A stretch of DNA of 64,000 nt from Gottfriedia luciferensis. Its GTDB lineage: Bacteria; Bacillota; Bacilli; Bacillales; Bacillaceae_G. The notes under the pieces are model-generated. The model saw only the letters and a program-made list of their open reading frames with translations, did not search any database and was not told the origin of the DNA. The DNA is taken from positions 186,001-250,000 of the forward strand of contig NZ_MDKC01000023.1 in the NCBI RefSeq assembly GCF_001712755.1, read 5' to 3'. Shown here piece after piece: positions 24,278 through 32,621 of this stretch (positions are counted from its first letter, which is position 1; each line of letters begins with the position of its first letter). The position numbers and the translations under genes are program-made.

Positions 24278-24556
24278 GCATATTACCAAATGAAAAAATA
24301 TCAGCATCTACTCAAAGAAAACAAAATTATCCAAAGTATGTCCCGAAAAGGTAACTGTTTAGATAATGCAGTTATGGAGAACTTCTTTGGTTTATTAAAG
24401 TCTGAATTATTTTATCTTCATGAATTTAAGAGTATCGAAGATTTCATTTTAGAATTAGAAAAGTATATCCACTACTACAATCACAAACGAATTAAGACAA
24501 AATTAAAAGGATTGGACCCTGTACAATACAGGGTCCAATCCTCCCTAGCAGCATAA
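24278..24556 (+). pseudogene. IS3-family transposase OrfB, C-terminal fragment
   Basis: About 92 codons of the DDE integrase: YQMKKYQHLLKENKI, then SMSRKGNCLDNAVMENFFGLLK, with the last catalytic Glu in MENFF, and the HYYNHKRIKTKLKGLDPVQYR tail. The first two catalytic Asp are missing. A perfect 15-base palindrome (24509-24541) sits at the 3' end of the frame. Confidence 0.88.
24509..24541. terminator. Perfect 15-base palindrome inside the transposase end
   Basis: GGATTGGACCCTGTA-CAA-TACAGGGTCCAATCC. It has the most stable stem in this region but no T-run. It may stop read-through transcription into or out of the element. Confidence 0.6.
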
Positions 24557-24614
24557 TTAAATTACGTGTCGAACTATTTGGGTTCACTTCATACCTTGTG
24601 GGTTTCTTTTATGA

Positions 24615-25316
24615 TTAAATACTTAAAGCAAAATCCACAGCACTTTCAGCATGAATTCTTGTTGTATCAAAGACAGGGATACTGCAATTTTCCTGAGAGA
24701 TTAACATCGTTATTTCAGTACACCCCAAAATAACCGCTTCCGCTCCGTGTTCAATTAACTGATCGATTATGTTTAAATAAACTTGCTTAGATTCTTCTTT
24801 TACAATGCCAAGACAAAGTTCTTCATAAATAATATTATGTACTAGTTTTCTTTCAGCCTCATTTGGGACGATAACATCTAAACCAAACTGCTCAATTAAT
24901 CTTCCTTTATAAAAATCATGCTCCATTGTAAATGCTGTTCCTAACAAAGCAACTTTTTTAATCCCATTATTTACAATTTCTTTAGCAGTTGCATCAGCAA
25001 TATGTAATAAAGGAATTTTAACTGATTCTTCCACTTCCTTTGCCATCTTATGCATTGTATTCGTACAAATAACAAGACAATCTGCTCCACTTGTCTCTAG
25101 CTTTTTAGCAATATCAATCATAATTTTCGTTAACTCATCCCATCGATCCTCAAACTGAAGTGTTTTAATTTCTTGAAAATCGACTGAATACAGTAAGCTT
25201 TTTGCGGAATGATGACCGCCAAGCTTTTCTTTCACACGTTCGTTCATAATTTGATAGTACAGTAATGAAGACTCCCAACTCATACCACCAATCAATCCAA
25301 TTGTTTTCATCATCAT
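24615..25316 (-). CDS. Aspartate/glutamate racemase family protein
   Basis: A 233-residue amino acid racemase of the YgeA/RacX type: IGLIGGMSWESSLLYYQIMN at the start, the first catalytic Cys in VICTNTMHK and the second in VILGCTEITML. Such enzymes make D-amino acids, which Bacillus uses for wall remodelling and biofilm dispersal; substrate choice cannot be read off. Three consecutive ATGs follow GGAG; the second or third is best spaced. It lies 24 bases from the IS right end. Confidence 0.88.
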   Translation of the reverse strand: MMMKTIGLIGGMSWESSLLYYQIMNERVKEKLGGHHSAKSLLYSVDFQEIKTLQFEDRWDELTKIMIDIAKKLETSGADCLVICTNTMHKMAKEVEESVKIPLLHIADATAKEIVNNGIKKVALLGTAFTMEHDFYKGRLIEQFGLDVIVPNEAERKLVHNIIYEELCLGIVKEESKQVYLNIIDQLIEHGAEAVILGCTEITMLISQENCSIPVFDTTRIHAESAVDFALSI

Positions 25317-25431
25317 TCAACTCCAATTTTCCAAAAATTTTGACCTATTATTATCTCTTAGTTTAACAAGGAAATTTAACGAGAACTATAGAATAGTTTA
25401 AGCACATTAAAATAAAGTAGGAGAGACCAAA

Positions 25432-25971
25432 ATGCATGTAGAAAAAGAAAAAATATACCCTAATTGTCCGTTTATTACTAGAATAGTAGAAATTGGTAGC
25501 CAAACGAAATCCCAGTTAATCCAGAAACTTCAACAAGCTTCTATCTCAATGAATGAATATGGTGAGATGCTATTAAAAGATGAGCACTTTACAATATCAA
25601 AAACAAAGTACAGCCTTCAAACAGTTGAACTAACGGTTGGCGATCTTGGATTTTTAGAAGGAGCTACAACACCTCAAATTTATAAAAAAGCAAAGGAACT
25701 AAATTTGCAATTGTGCCCTCTCGAGCTAGGACCTTACTTAAGACTGTCATACTTAGATCAACCAGAAGGTTTTGCAGGGAATTCTGTAAAGCAGCATCAA
25801 GCTCCATCCGGTTCTATCACAATTGCATCTGAGGCATTATCTGAAGATGAAGATTTTCCAAAAGGTTTTTACATTAGACGGATAAATGGTGTACTATGGC
25901 TTCGAGGATACCGTGCTGATCATCTCCATGTTTGGAACAATGATAATCATTTTATCTTTTGTCAAAAATAG
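25432..25971 (+). CDS. Conserved hypothetical protein
   Basis: A 179-residue soluble protein. Landmarks are a GDLGFLEGATTPQIYKKAKE segment, CPLELGPYLRLSYLDQPEG, then FPKGFYIRRINGVLWLRGY followed by HVWNNDNHFIF. The density of Trp, Gly and aromatic residues in the last third suggests a compact beta domain. I recall similar unnamed proteins in Bacillus but no function. An AGGAGAG site precedes the ATG. It is convergent with the DUF4180 gene, only three bases apart and with no terminator between. Confidence 0.7.
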   Translation: MHVEKEKIYPNCPFITRIVEIGSQTKSQLIQKLQQASISMNEYGEMLLKDEHFTISKTKYSLQTVELTVGDLGFLEGATTPQIYKKAKELNLQLCPLELGPYLRLSYLDQPEGFAGNSVKQHQAPSGSITIASEALSEDEDFPKGFYIRRINGVLWLRGYRADHLHVWNNDNHFIFCQK

Positions 25972-25974
25972 TGT

Positions 25975-26343
25975 TTAATTTGCTTTTGATAATCGATCAA
26001 TTGCTTCATGTTCTGTTGATACAAAAAATACATTATTTCCTTTATTACACTCAAAAATGAAATCTTTTAGTGCCTTACTTGTATAACTAGAAAAGTCACC
26101 TATAATCCCAAACTTAATATTGTAATTAACGAACTTTTGAAGCACTGCTCCTGCAAGTTTCGTACTAAGATTGAAAAAGTCTTCTGAAATTGCTTCTTTA
26201 TTAAGTGCTATATGATTACTTCTATAATCATAACTTATTGTCATAATAAGATCTAAAGCACTTTTTTCATCCATAAGAATTACTGAATCAGCATTGGCGA
26301 TTGCAATTACTTGCCCATTTACTTCTGTTGTTTTAATATTCAT
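25975..26343 (-). CDS. DUF4180 family protein
   Basis: A 122-residue protein with the DUF4180 layout: EVNGQVIAIANADSVILMDEKSALDLIMTI, then HIALNKEAISEDFFNLSTKLAGAVLQKFVNY and GIIGDFSSYTSKALKDFIFECNKG. The STAS-like alternation suggests a small alpha/beta fold. Function is unknown. A GGGGAAGAG site precedes the ATG. Monocistronic. Confidence 0.85.
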   Translation of the reverse strand: MNIKTTEVNGQVIAIANADSVILMDEKSALDLIMTISYDYRSNHIALNKEAISEDFFNLSTKLAGAVLQKFVNYNIKFGIIGDFSSYTSKALKDFIFECNKGNNVFFVSTEHEAIDRLSKAN

Positions 26344-26650
26344 CTACTCTTCCCCTTTTCAAAGTTTTTATTATTTCTACTATTTTAAAACAAAGAATAT
26401 GTAGCGTGAAGCGATACTTTTGTTTTTATTTTTAATAATTAATGATAGATGAACACTAAAATACCATCTATTTTTGTCGGATTGATAAAAATAGATGGTA
26501 TTAAAATCAAAATCAGGATAACTTTCTTTGAAGACGGGAGACTACCAACATCTTCAAAAAAAGTCATAAACCCTAGCAAAAAATCATTTAACAAATTTGT
26601 ATAAGAGGTTTAGGACATAAACAGTTTGTCCTTTTCTTCTCCAAAAATTA
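26344..26650. other. Intergenic region with several hairpins
   Basis: About 300 bases between DUF4180 and the coat protein gene. It contains the 16-base-arm hairpin at 26460-26502, a second stem TTTGAAGA/TCTTCAAA at 26524-26556 and a third AGGACA/TGTCCT at 26612-26632 close to the cotX end. No ORF seen. Confidence 0.5.
26460..26502. terminator. Orphan hairpin with perfect 16-base arms
   Basis: AATACCATCTATTTTT and AAAAATAGATGGTATT with an 11-base loop. Neither strand has a typical T-run after it, and the nearest gene ends are 117 and 149 bases away. It could be a weak distal terminator of cotX, or a small RNA or repeat. Confidence 0.5.
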
Positions 26651-27043
26651 TTAGCCGATTTTTGCTACTATTTGTGCTAATAATGCAATTGCAGCTTGAA
26701 TAACTGCTTCAAATTGAAGTTCAGTTTGTGTTACTACAATTGTATCAGCTTTTTCAATCAAAACAGATTGTGATTGTAATTGAAGGTTCTCTAAGGACTG
26801 AGCAACTTTTTGTAGCTGACTAATTCTTGGATCATCACCAAAAATTAGAATTACAGCTTCAATTGCTGCACTTAGTGAAAGTTGTACTAAAACTAAAGCT
26901 TGAGCTTCAGTCTGAGCAACTGTAATGTTGTGTGAATCACGGATTACTAAACGTTGCAATTCTGCTTGTGCATTTTCTATTCTATTAAAAGATCCTTGTC
27001 TTTGAGCTACACTAGCTCTAGATACTGGACGCATTGAATTCAT
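26651..27043 (-). CDS. Spore coat protein X/V family
   Basis: A 130-residue protein with the CotX/CotV repeat seen twice: DSHNITVAQTEAQALV at residues 36-51 and ADTIVVTQTELQFEAVIQ about residue 98, each followed by a hydrophobic helix (LSAAIEAVILIF, AALLAQIVAKIG). It would be assembled in the outer coat or crust late in sporulation under mother-cell control. AGGAGGTGAT stands six bases before the ATG. It is alone, not in a cotVWXYZ cluster. Confidence 0.85.
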   Translation of the reverse strand: MNSMRPVSRASVAQRQGSFNRIENAQAELQRLVIRDSHNITVAQTEAQALVLVQLSLSAAIEAVILIFGDDPRISQLQKVAQSLENLQLQSQSVLIEKADTIVVTQTELQFEAVIQAAIALLAQIVAKIG

Positions 27044-27376
27044 AAAATCACCTCCTGAGTTTTAATATAATTTATTCAAAATAATAGAAAGTAGATTGGA
27101 CAAGTATCCTAGTATAAATATGGAATTTTTAATAGATTTCGATTTTTTAAAAAGCAAAAATTAGAATAAGTGACTTAATATTCAATAGTAAATTTTATTT
27201 ATAATAGGAGAGAATTTGACAATAGAGTTAACGTTTCCACCTCATAAAATAAGGTGTTTTGTACACAGACCTACTAAAATTAAAAGTCTTTTTTTAAACC
27301 TCAAAGTTCTTTATAGTAATGAGTAGTTAATCATAGATGTAAGTTTCATCTAACTTATTTAAAGAGAGGAATCAAT

Positions 27377-28012
27377 ATGAAAATCGATACACCTACTATC
27401 CCCAAAGAATTAATAGCAAGAAGTTTTTATGATATTTTTTATGAAGAGGATCCAGAATTAGGAATGTGTGAGGTCTCTGGCTCTGTTTTTGAAAATGAAG
27501 TTGTAGATCGAGTATTTTTATATAAAGCCGTTATCAAGAATTGTAAATTTACAAATACAGATTTTAAAAATATCAGTATGACTGATGTATATTTCGAAGA
27601 CTGTGATTTAGCAAATTGTAATATGAGAAATTCTTCCATCCACAAAGTTATCTTTAAAAATTGTAAATTATTAGGTGCAAATTTTACGGAATCTAGCATT
27701 GGTAATGTACAATTTGAAAATTCCGTTTTAAATTTGGCACTATTCGGAGAATCAAAACTAGAAAAAGTAATTTTTCGAGACTCTGTTCTAAAAAGTACTG
27801 ATTTTTATGATTGTAAATTTAAAAAAGTAGATTTTAATAGCTGTAATATTGATGGATCAAATTTTGAACAAACATCTCTCAATGGTATAGATATTAGTAG
27901 TTCTACTTTTAATGAATTAACAGTTTCAATTAGTAATTTAAATGGCTGTAAGGTTTCATCAAATCAAGCAGTTCAATTTGCAACATTGATGGGTTTAAAG
28001 ATTGTAGATTAG
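27377..28012 (+). CDS. Pentapeptide repeat protein
   Basis: A 211-residue protein in which roughly residues 40-190 follow the A(D/N)LXX five-residue rhythm: CKFTNTDFKNISMTDVYF, CDLANCNMRNSSIHK, CNIDGSNFEQTSLNG. These form a right-handed square beta-helix. Qnr-type members protect gyrase and others act in immunity, but most have no known role. It contains many cysteines. GAGAGGAA precedes the ATG. Only 42 bases separate it from the RCC1 gene, so the two are probably one operon. Confidence 0.88.
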   Translation: MKIDTPTIPKELIARSFYDIFYEEDPELGMCEVSGSVFENEVVDRVFLYKAVIKNCKFTNTDFKNISMTDVYFEDCDLANCNMRNSSIHKVIFKNCKLLGANFTESSIGNVQFENSVLNLALFGESKLEKVIFRDSVLKSTDFYDCKFKKVDFNSCNIDGSNFEQTSLNGIDISSSTFNELTVSISNLNGCKVSSNQAVQFATLMGLKIVD

Positions 28013-28054
28013 AAGTACGATTTAAATCCTGTTAGGAATTGGAGTGGTAAAAAC

Positions 28055-28939
28055 ATGGATTCTACAACACCAAACGAAGCGGAGTTAAAAGTGAAAATGT
28101 GGCTTAAAGCTGCTATAGCCGCTGGTTATCGTCATTCCGTCGGGCTTAAATCAGATGGTACTGTGACAGCTGTTGGTGATCATAAATATGGCAAACTAGA
28201 AGTAAACGATTGGAGCGATATTGTGGCGGTTGCTGCGGGTAACGCTCACACGGGTAATTCTCATACGATTGGGCTTAAATCAGACGGCACTGTTGTGGCT
28301 GTAGGATGGAATAAGCATGAACAATGTAATGTAAGCGGCTGGTGTGATATTGTGGCGATTTCGGCTGGTTGGCGTCGTTCTGTCGGGCTTAAATCAGATG
28401 GTACGGTCGTAGCTGTAGGTCGAAATAACGATGGTCAGTGCAATGTAAGTGATTGGCACAATATAGTAGCAACAGCGGCAGGTGACTGGCATACTGTTGG
28501 ACTTAAAGCGGATGGCACAGTTACAACTGTAGGTAATAATCGGTATGGCCAATGTAAAGTGAGTGGATGGCAAGAGATTGTAGCGGTTGGAGCAGGTTAT
28601 CTCCATACCGTCGGGCTAAAGTCGGACGGCTCAGTTGTCGCTGTGGGATTGAATAAGGATGGTCAATGTGATGTAAGCGAATGGCACGACATGATAGCGA
28701 TCTCGGCTGGTAGTAATCATACGATCGGACTTAAAGCTGACGGCACAGTTATGGCTACCGGGTTGAAAAGTCATGGCGAATGTAATGTACGTGACTGGTG
28801 CGATATTGTAGCGATTTCGGCGGGTTGTACACATACTCTTGGACTTAAATCAGATGGCACAGTTGTAGCTGTAGGCAGTAATGAATTTGGCCAATGTGAT
28901 GTAAGCAACTGGCACGGTATTCAACTAACTGCAAAATAG
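28055..28939 (+). CDS. RCC1-repeat protein, seven-bladed propeller
   Basis: A 294-residue protein consisting almost wholly of seven RCC1-like units of about 40 residues, each with GLKSDGTVVAVG, GQCNVS and a W-x-DIVAISAG block. Seven units are exactly enough for a closed beta-propeller. There is no signal peptide, so it should be cytosolic. The DNA is visibly less AT-rich than the pentapeptide gene beside it, and the repeats are very similar, which points to recent expansion or transfer. Function is unknown; it probably works with the pentapeptide protein as a binding scaffold. Confidence 0.85.
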   Translation: MDSTTPNEAELKVKMWLKAAIAAGYRHSVGLKSDGTVTAVGDHKYGKLEVNDWSDIVAVAAGNAHTGNSHTIGLKSDGTVVAVGWNKHEQCNVSGWCDIVAISAGWRRSVGLKSDGTVVAVGRNNDGQCNVSDWHNIVATAAGDWHTVGLKADGTVTTVGNNRYGQCKVSGWQEIVAVGAGYLHTVGLKSDGSVVAVGLNKDGQCDVSEWHDMIAISAGSNHTIGLKADGTVMATGLKSHGECNVRDWCDIVAISAGCTHTLGLKSDGTVVAVGSNEFGQCDVSNWHGIQLTAK

Positions 28940-29059
28940 TTTTTAAATTACAACAAGCGAAATCTTCTGGAAATAACCCTTCTCCTATGTTGTTAATAAT
29001 GATATATTTTCTTCTATAAGGTGTAAAAAATAGCCAATTTTCTAAGGGGAGATTTATAA

Positions 29060-29578
29060 ATGAAAAAAACAGCTCTTTTAGTAATTGATGTACAGGCTTT
29101 TATGTTCTCGGAATCTAATCCGGTATATAACGGGAAAACATTATTAAATAATCTCAACAAATTGATTGATAAAGCAAGAGCTACAAATACGCCAATATTT
29201 TATATCCAACATTCTGAAGAAGGTTCTCCACTTGAATACGGTACACCTGGATGGGAAATTCAGTCAGATATAGCTCCAATTGATGGAGATATCATTATAC
29301 ATAAAACAACACCAGACTCATTTTTCAAGACGAATTTAAAAGAAGAGCTGGCAAAACAGGAAATTAATCATTTAGTAATGGCGGGAATTCAAACGGAAAT
29401 CTGTGTTGATACAACGACTAGAAACGCCTTTGGAAATGGCTATGAAATTACACTTGTTACGGATGCTCATAGTACATGGGATTCAGATGAGCTTACGGCT
29501 GATCAAATTATTAAACACCATAATCAGACTCTGCGCTGGCTAGCTGAGCCTAAAACTACTTCTGAAATTGTATTTTAA
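29060..29578 (+). CDS. Isochorismatase-family cysteine hydrolase
   Basis: A 172-residue enzyme with the catalytic triad visible: Asp in ALLVIDVQAFMF (Asp10), Lys in IIHKTTPDSFF, and Cys in GIQTEICVDTT. Family members hydrolyse nicotinamide, isochorismate or other amides; length and the missing metal-binding loop argue against nicotinamidase. GGGGAGA precedes the ATG. It is followed at once by a strong terminator. Confidence 0.9.
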   Translation: MKKTALLVIDVQAFMFSESNPVYNGKTLLNNLNKLIDKARATNTPIFYIQHSEEGSPLEYGTPGWEIQSDIAPIDGDIIIHKTTPDSFFKTNLKEELAKQEINHLVMAGIQTEICVDTTTRNAFGNGYEITLVTDAHSTWDSDELTADQIIKHHNQTLRWLAEPKTTSEIVF

Positions 29579-29606
29579 AAAGGCAGCTAATAAGCTGCCT
29601 TTTTTC
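29578..29606 (+). terminator. Terminator of the isochorismatase gene
   Basis: AAAGGCAGCT/AGCTGCCTTT stem, four-base loop, T6 run. Confidence 0.9.
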
Positions 29607-29686
29607 TTAACAAACCCTCACTTACTTATTTGCCTCACCCTATCTGCGGTGCTTTTTAAGCCTTAGAGAAATTCACACATCATAAG

Positions 29687-29698
29687 GCAAGCGCTTGC
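29687..29698. promoter_or_regulatory. GCAAGCGCTTGC palindrome, cre-like
   Basis: A perfect 12-base palindrome with the AAGCGCTT core of CcpA catabolite-responsive elements. It is placed downstream of both neighbouring genes rather than at a promoter, so a regulatory role is doubtful. Confidence 0.25.
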
Positions 29699-29747
29699 AT
29701 TCAGTCTGAAAATCTTCTGAAAGGATGCCTTTGTTTTCCTTTAATTT

Positions 29748-30692
29748 TTAAGTATGCGAAACAATTATTTCACAATCTCCATCTAAAACAAATTCCCCAA
29801 ATCCAACAGGAATGATGAAGTTTGAGCCTTTTGATAAACTATATTCTTCTCCGCTATGGATCAGTTTTCCATTACCGTTTATTACACTTAAAAGTAGATA
29901 TTGATCATTATAAGTTAAATAAGCCTTACCAGTAATATCCCATTTATATACGGTGAAAAATTCAGAATCTACGAATGTATTAATCTTTATATTTTCCTTT
30001 TCTTCCGTCTTAAATTCCACTTCTGTTTCTTGATGAGGAACTGTTGTTACATCGATTGCTTTATTTAAATGAAGCTCTCTTAAATTTCCTTTATGGTCTT
30101 TTCGATCATAATCGTAAACCCGGTAAGTTGTATCAGAGCTTTGTTGAGTTTCTAATACGAGAGTCCCTTCACATAAAGCATGAATCGTTCCACTTGGGAC
30201 ATAGAAAAAATCACCCGGCTTTATTTTTACTCGGCGAAGTAAATCTGACCATTCACCTTCTTTAATTTGTTTAATTAGTTCTTCTTTTGTTTTGGCATTA
30301 TGGCCAAATATCATATGTGCATCTTCTTTACAGTCAAGTATATACCAGCATTCTGTTTTACCGAGATCACCATTTTCATTCACTTTTGCATAAGAATCTT
30401 CAGGATGTACTTGAACAGATAAATCCATATTTGCATCTAATATTTTCGTTAAAAGTGGAAAAACTTCTTCCTTTGGGTGACCAAATAATTCTGGTTGGTT
30501 TTTCCACAATTCATTTAATGCAATACCTGTAAATGGACCATTTTCAATAATGGAAGCACCATTAGGATGAGCCGAAATTGCCCAGCATTCACCCGTATTT
30601 TCATTCGGTATATTATAGTTAAAATCTGATTTTAAAGCTGTTCCTCCCCAAATTCGTTCTTTAAATACTGGTTTTAAAAATAATGGTTGCAT
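29748..30692 (-). CDS. manA: Mannose-6-phosphate isomerase, class I
   Basis: A 314-residue cupin metalloenzyme interconverting mannose-6-P and fructose-6-P. Zinc ligands are visible in LSVQVHPEDSYA (Gln, His), GKTECWYIL (Glu) and GTIHALCEG (His). ERIWGGTAL at the N-terminus is the usual family opening. It lies 23 bases downstream of the fructokinase gene on the same strand, and both act at the fructose-6-phosphate node. A GGAGGAAA site lies before the ATG. Confidence 0.95.
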   Translation of the reverse strand: MQPLFLKPVFKERIWGGTALKSDFNYNIPNENTGECWAISAHPNGASIIENGPFTGIALNELWKNQPELFGHPKEEVFPLLTKILDANMDLSVQVHPEDSYAKVNENGDLGKTECWYILDCKEDAHMIFGHNAKTKEELIKQIKEGEWSDLLRRVKIKPGDFFYVPSGTIHALCEGTLVLETQQSSDTTYRVYDYDRKDHKGNLRELHLNKAIDVTTVPHQETEVEFKTEEKENIKINTFVDSEFFTVYKWDITGKAYLTYNDQYLLLSVINGNGKLIHSGEEYSLSKGSNFIIPVGFGEFVLDGDCEIIVSHT

Positions 30693-30715
30693 GGTAATTT
30701 CCTCCTATAGGCTAT

Positions 30716-31588
30716 TTAAACTAGTGCATTTTTATTTAAAGCATGATGTGCAAGCATAAGAGCTCCAGTAATTCCAGCGTTATTACCTAAACCAGGTGGT
30801 ACAATATACTCATTCAAATCCGGTAAACTAACATAATCGCAAACTAGCTCTTTTAAATATTTGTAAACACTTTCAAAAACTTGCATTTGATTCATTACGC
30901 CCCCACCAAGAATGATTTTCTTAGGTGAAAGAATTAATATGTATTGCATAAGTGCTTGGGCAATGTAATATCCTTCTAAATCCCAAACCTCTTTTCGATT
31001 GTTTAGATTTGAACCTATTTCCCCCCATCGCGCTTCAATTGCAGGTCCAGAGGCTAAGCCTTCTAAGCAATCACGATGGTATGGACAGTTCCCTACAAAC
31101 TCATCATTCGGATGACGTCTCACTAATATATGTCCCATTTCCGGGTGTGTGATTCCTTGAAGTAAATTGCTATTTACGACAGCTCCAGCTCCTATACCCG
31201 TACCAATCGTTATATATAAACAGCTATCTAAACCTTTTGCTGCTCCAAAAGTAGCTTCACCTAGTGCCGCTGCATTCACATCCGTATTAAAACCAATTGG
31301 AACAGAAAAATGCTGCTTAATTGCTTGTACGAAAGGAAAGCCTTGCCAAGCCATTTTAGGAGTTGATGTAATCGATCCGTAAGTAGAGTTCGCCTCGTTT
31401 ACATCAATCGGACCAAATGATCCAATACCAATTGCTTTTATGGGATAGTTCTTAAAAAATTCAATAACTTGTGAAATCGTTTCATCTGGCACAGTTGTCG
31501 GGAATTGAATACGCCTAATTAAATTGCCATTTTCATCTCCGATAGCACATACAAACTTTGTTCCACCTGCTTCGATTGCACCTAACAT
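30716..31588 (-). CDS. ROK-family fructokinase
   Basis: A 290-residue sugar kinase (GmuE/ScrK type). It shows the ATP-binding AIEAGGTKFVCAIG, the catalytic Asp in GFNTDVNAAALGEA, and GTGIGAGAV. The ROK zinc site HPEMGHILVRRHPND with CPYHRDCLEGLASG, in which His and three Cys or His residues line up, is typical of Bacillus fructokinase. It phosphorylates fructose or mannose, feeding ManA encoded next to it. First gene of the two-gene operon. Confidence 0.92.
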   Translation of the reverse strand: MLGAIEAGGTKFVCAIGDENGNLIRRIQFPTTVPDETISQVIEFFKNYPIKAIGIGSFGPIDVNEANSTYGSITSTPKMAWQGFPFVQAIKQHFSVPIGFNTDVNAAALGEATFGAAKGLDSCLYITIGTGIGAGAVVNSNLLQGITHPEMGHILVRRHPNDEFVGNCPYHRDCLEGLASGPAIEARWGEIGSNLNNRKEVWDLEGYYIAQALMQYILILSPKKIILGGGVMNQMQVFESVYKYLKELVCDYVSLPDLNEYIVPPGLGNNAGITGALMLAHHALNKNALV

Positions 31589-31968
31589 TTGCCATTACCT
31601 CCAATTAAATTAAACTAATTAAACCTTACATTATTTAAAGTAGTTAGAAGCTCGCCTTACTTTTTTTGTATATAGAAACATTTTTAAAGTTGATTGGTGA
31701 TCGATTTCAAATATTCTATTGAACAAAATATATTTTTAATCCATATATACTTATGAAAGCTATATAAAAATAAGACTCTTTTCATGTACAAAAAAAGAAG
31801 CCCCTCTCCCTCGAGCGACTTCCTTTTTTCGTAAATTTAAAATTAAACTCCAACCGCCTATTTGCATAACATATTTATTAAAATCAAACACTTGTCCATT
31901 TCTTTTTGCTTGTCCAAACATAGGATGTGATGTTGAGATGAAATTAAAAAGAAAAGGTGTTGTTTTTA
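31589..31968. other. Intergenic region upstream of fructokinase and Asn-rich gene
   Basis: About 380 bases holding two outward promoters and a hairpin at 31790-31829. A 13-codon ORF beginning at 31939 immediately precedes the Asn-rich gene but is probably not translated. Confidence 0.4.
31790..31829. terminator. Hairpin of the GAAG-CGCT type
   Basis: GAAG at 31797-31800 pairs with CTTC, with additional pairs inside, flanked by A6 and T6. The same arrangement is used as the MOSC-gene terminator at 36355-36387. No gene ends next to it. Confidence 0.5.
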
Positions 31969-32208
31969 ATGAGTTGTAACTGTAATAATGAAAGAAATAA
32001 CGAAAGAAATAATGATTGGCATAATAATAGAAATAATGATTGGAATAATAATAGAAATAACAATAGAAATAACAGAAGAGATAGAGAGATTACATTTAAT
32101 GCGAAAGTTACGGTTAATCAAGAAGAATTCTGTCGTGCAGTAGATCGTTGCGACAATGAAAGACGCGATAATAACGGTCGTCGTAGTGACAGATGGTGGA
32201 ACTTTTAA
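31969..32208 (+). CDS. Small Asn/Arg-rich protein
   Basis: A 79-residue protein. It opens with MSCNCNNERNNERN, then about 40 residues of Asn, Arg, Asp and Trp in repeats (24-base period in the DNA), and a structured end, REITFNAKVTVNQEEFCRAVDRCD. The two halves suggest a disordered, sticky N-terminus and a small folded domain. Spore coat or crust proteins often look like this, so a spore role is possible. AAAAGGTG precedes the ATG at 31969 by eight bases. Confidence 0.6.
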   Translation: MSCNCNNERNNERNNDWHNNRNNDWNNNRNNNRNNRRDREITFNAKVTVNQEEFCRAVDRCDNERRDNNGRRSDRWWNF

Positions 32209-32297
32209 GTTCAAAGAAGCAAAAAAAGGAAATTCATTTTTTTCCTATACTATTAATTGATTGAATGATAGGATTAATTTCTTTGACTAAATGAAAA

Positions 32298-32322
32298 AGA
32301 CCACAAAATATATTTGTGGTCT
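32298..32322 (+). terminator. Terminator 1 after the Asn-rich gene
   Basis: AGACCACAAA/TTTGTGGTCT, five-base loop, T-rich tail. Confidence 0.7.
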
Positions 32323-32324
32323 AA

Positions 32325-32368
32325 CTTTTCTTTATTGAACCAACGCATTGCTTTAGTTGTACAAGAAA
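32325..32368. repeat. Copy of the dispersed GCATTGCTTTAGTT repeat
   Basis: TTTCTTTATTGAAC, then CAACGCATTGCTTTAGTTGT, then ACAAGAAA. It forms an imperfect stem and matches 5721-5750 (reverse strand), 36284-36326 and 52571-52594 in its core. It lies between two terminators and holds no gene. Confidence 0.5.
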
Positions 32369-32405
32369 TCATCATTTTACATTAATCACTTAGATAAAAG
32401 GTAGG

Positions 32406-32434
32406 AAAGCACAGAAATATTTCTGTGCTTTTTT
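32406..32434 (+). terminator. Terminator 2 (AAAGCACAGAAA)
   Basis: Perfect 12-base stem AAAGCACAGAAA/TTTCTGTGCTTT with a two-base loop and a T5-6 tail. No gene lies between it and terminator 1. Confidence 0.75.
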
Positions 32435-32621
32435 ACTACCATGTCTACCAACAATTCTCTATTATTCTATAAATAATTTAAAAAGCATATTTTTAAACAT
32501 TTCGAGTTTAAATCCTCAATATCATAGCCCTCAATTTTTATACTTGTTGTTCAATTCTTTACAATTAGAAGGATGGATATCTTAAAATCACGCCATATTT
32601 TAATCTAGTAATTACTAGTTC

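Larger units (their letters stand above)
24263..24591 (+). mobile_element. IS3-family (IS150-like) remnant
   Basis: The 3' end of an IS3-group element. It holds the last third of the transposase and a right terminal repeat TGTCGAACTATTTGGGTTCA ending at about 24591. The left part, including orfA, most of orfB and the left repeat, is missing. The other half of the kinase is not present next to it, so an adjacent deletion followed or accompanied insertion. Confidence 0.8.

Noticed and set aside
29687-29698. CcpA operator (cre) for manA or fructokinase
   Set aside because: Core fits, but it lies downstream of manA and of the isochorismatase terminator, not at a promoter. Kept only as a low-confidence site.
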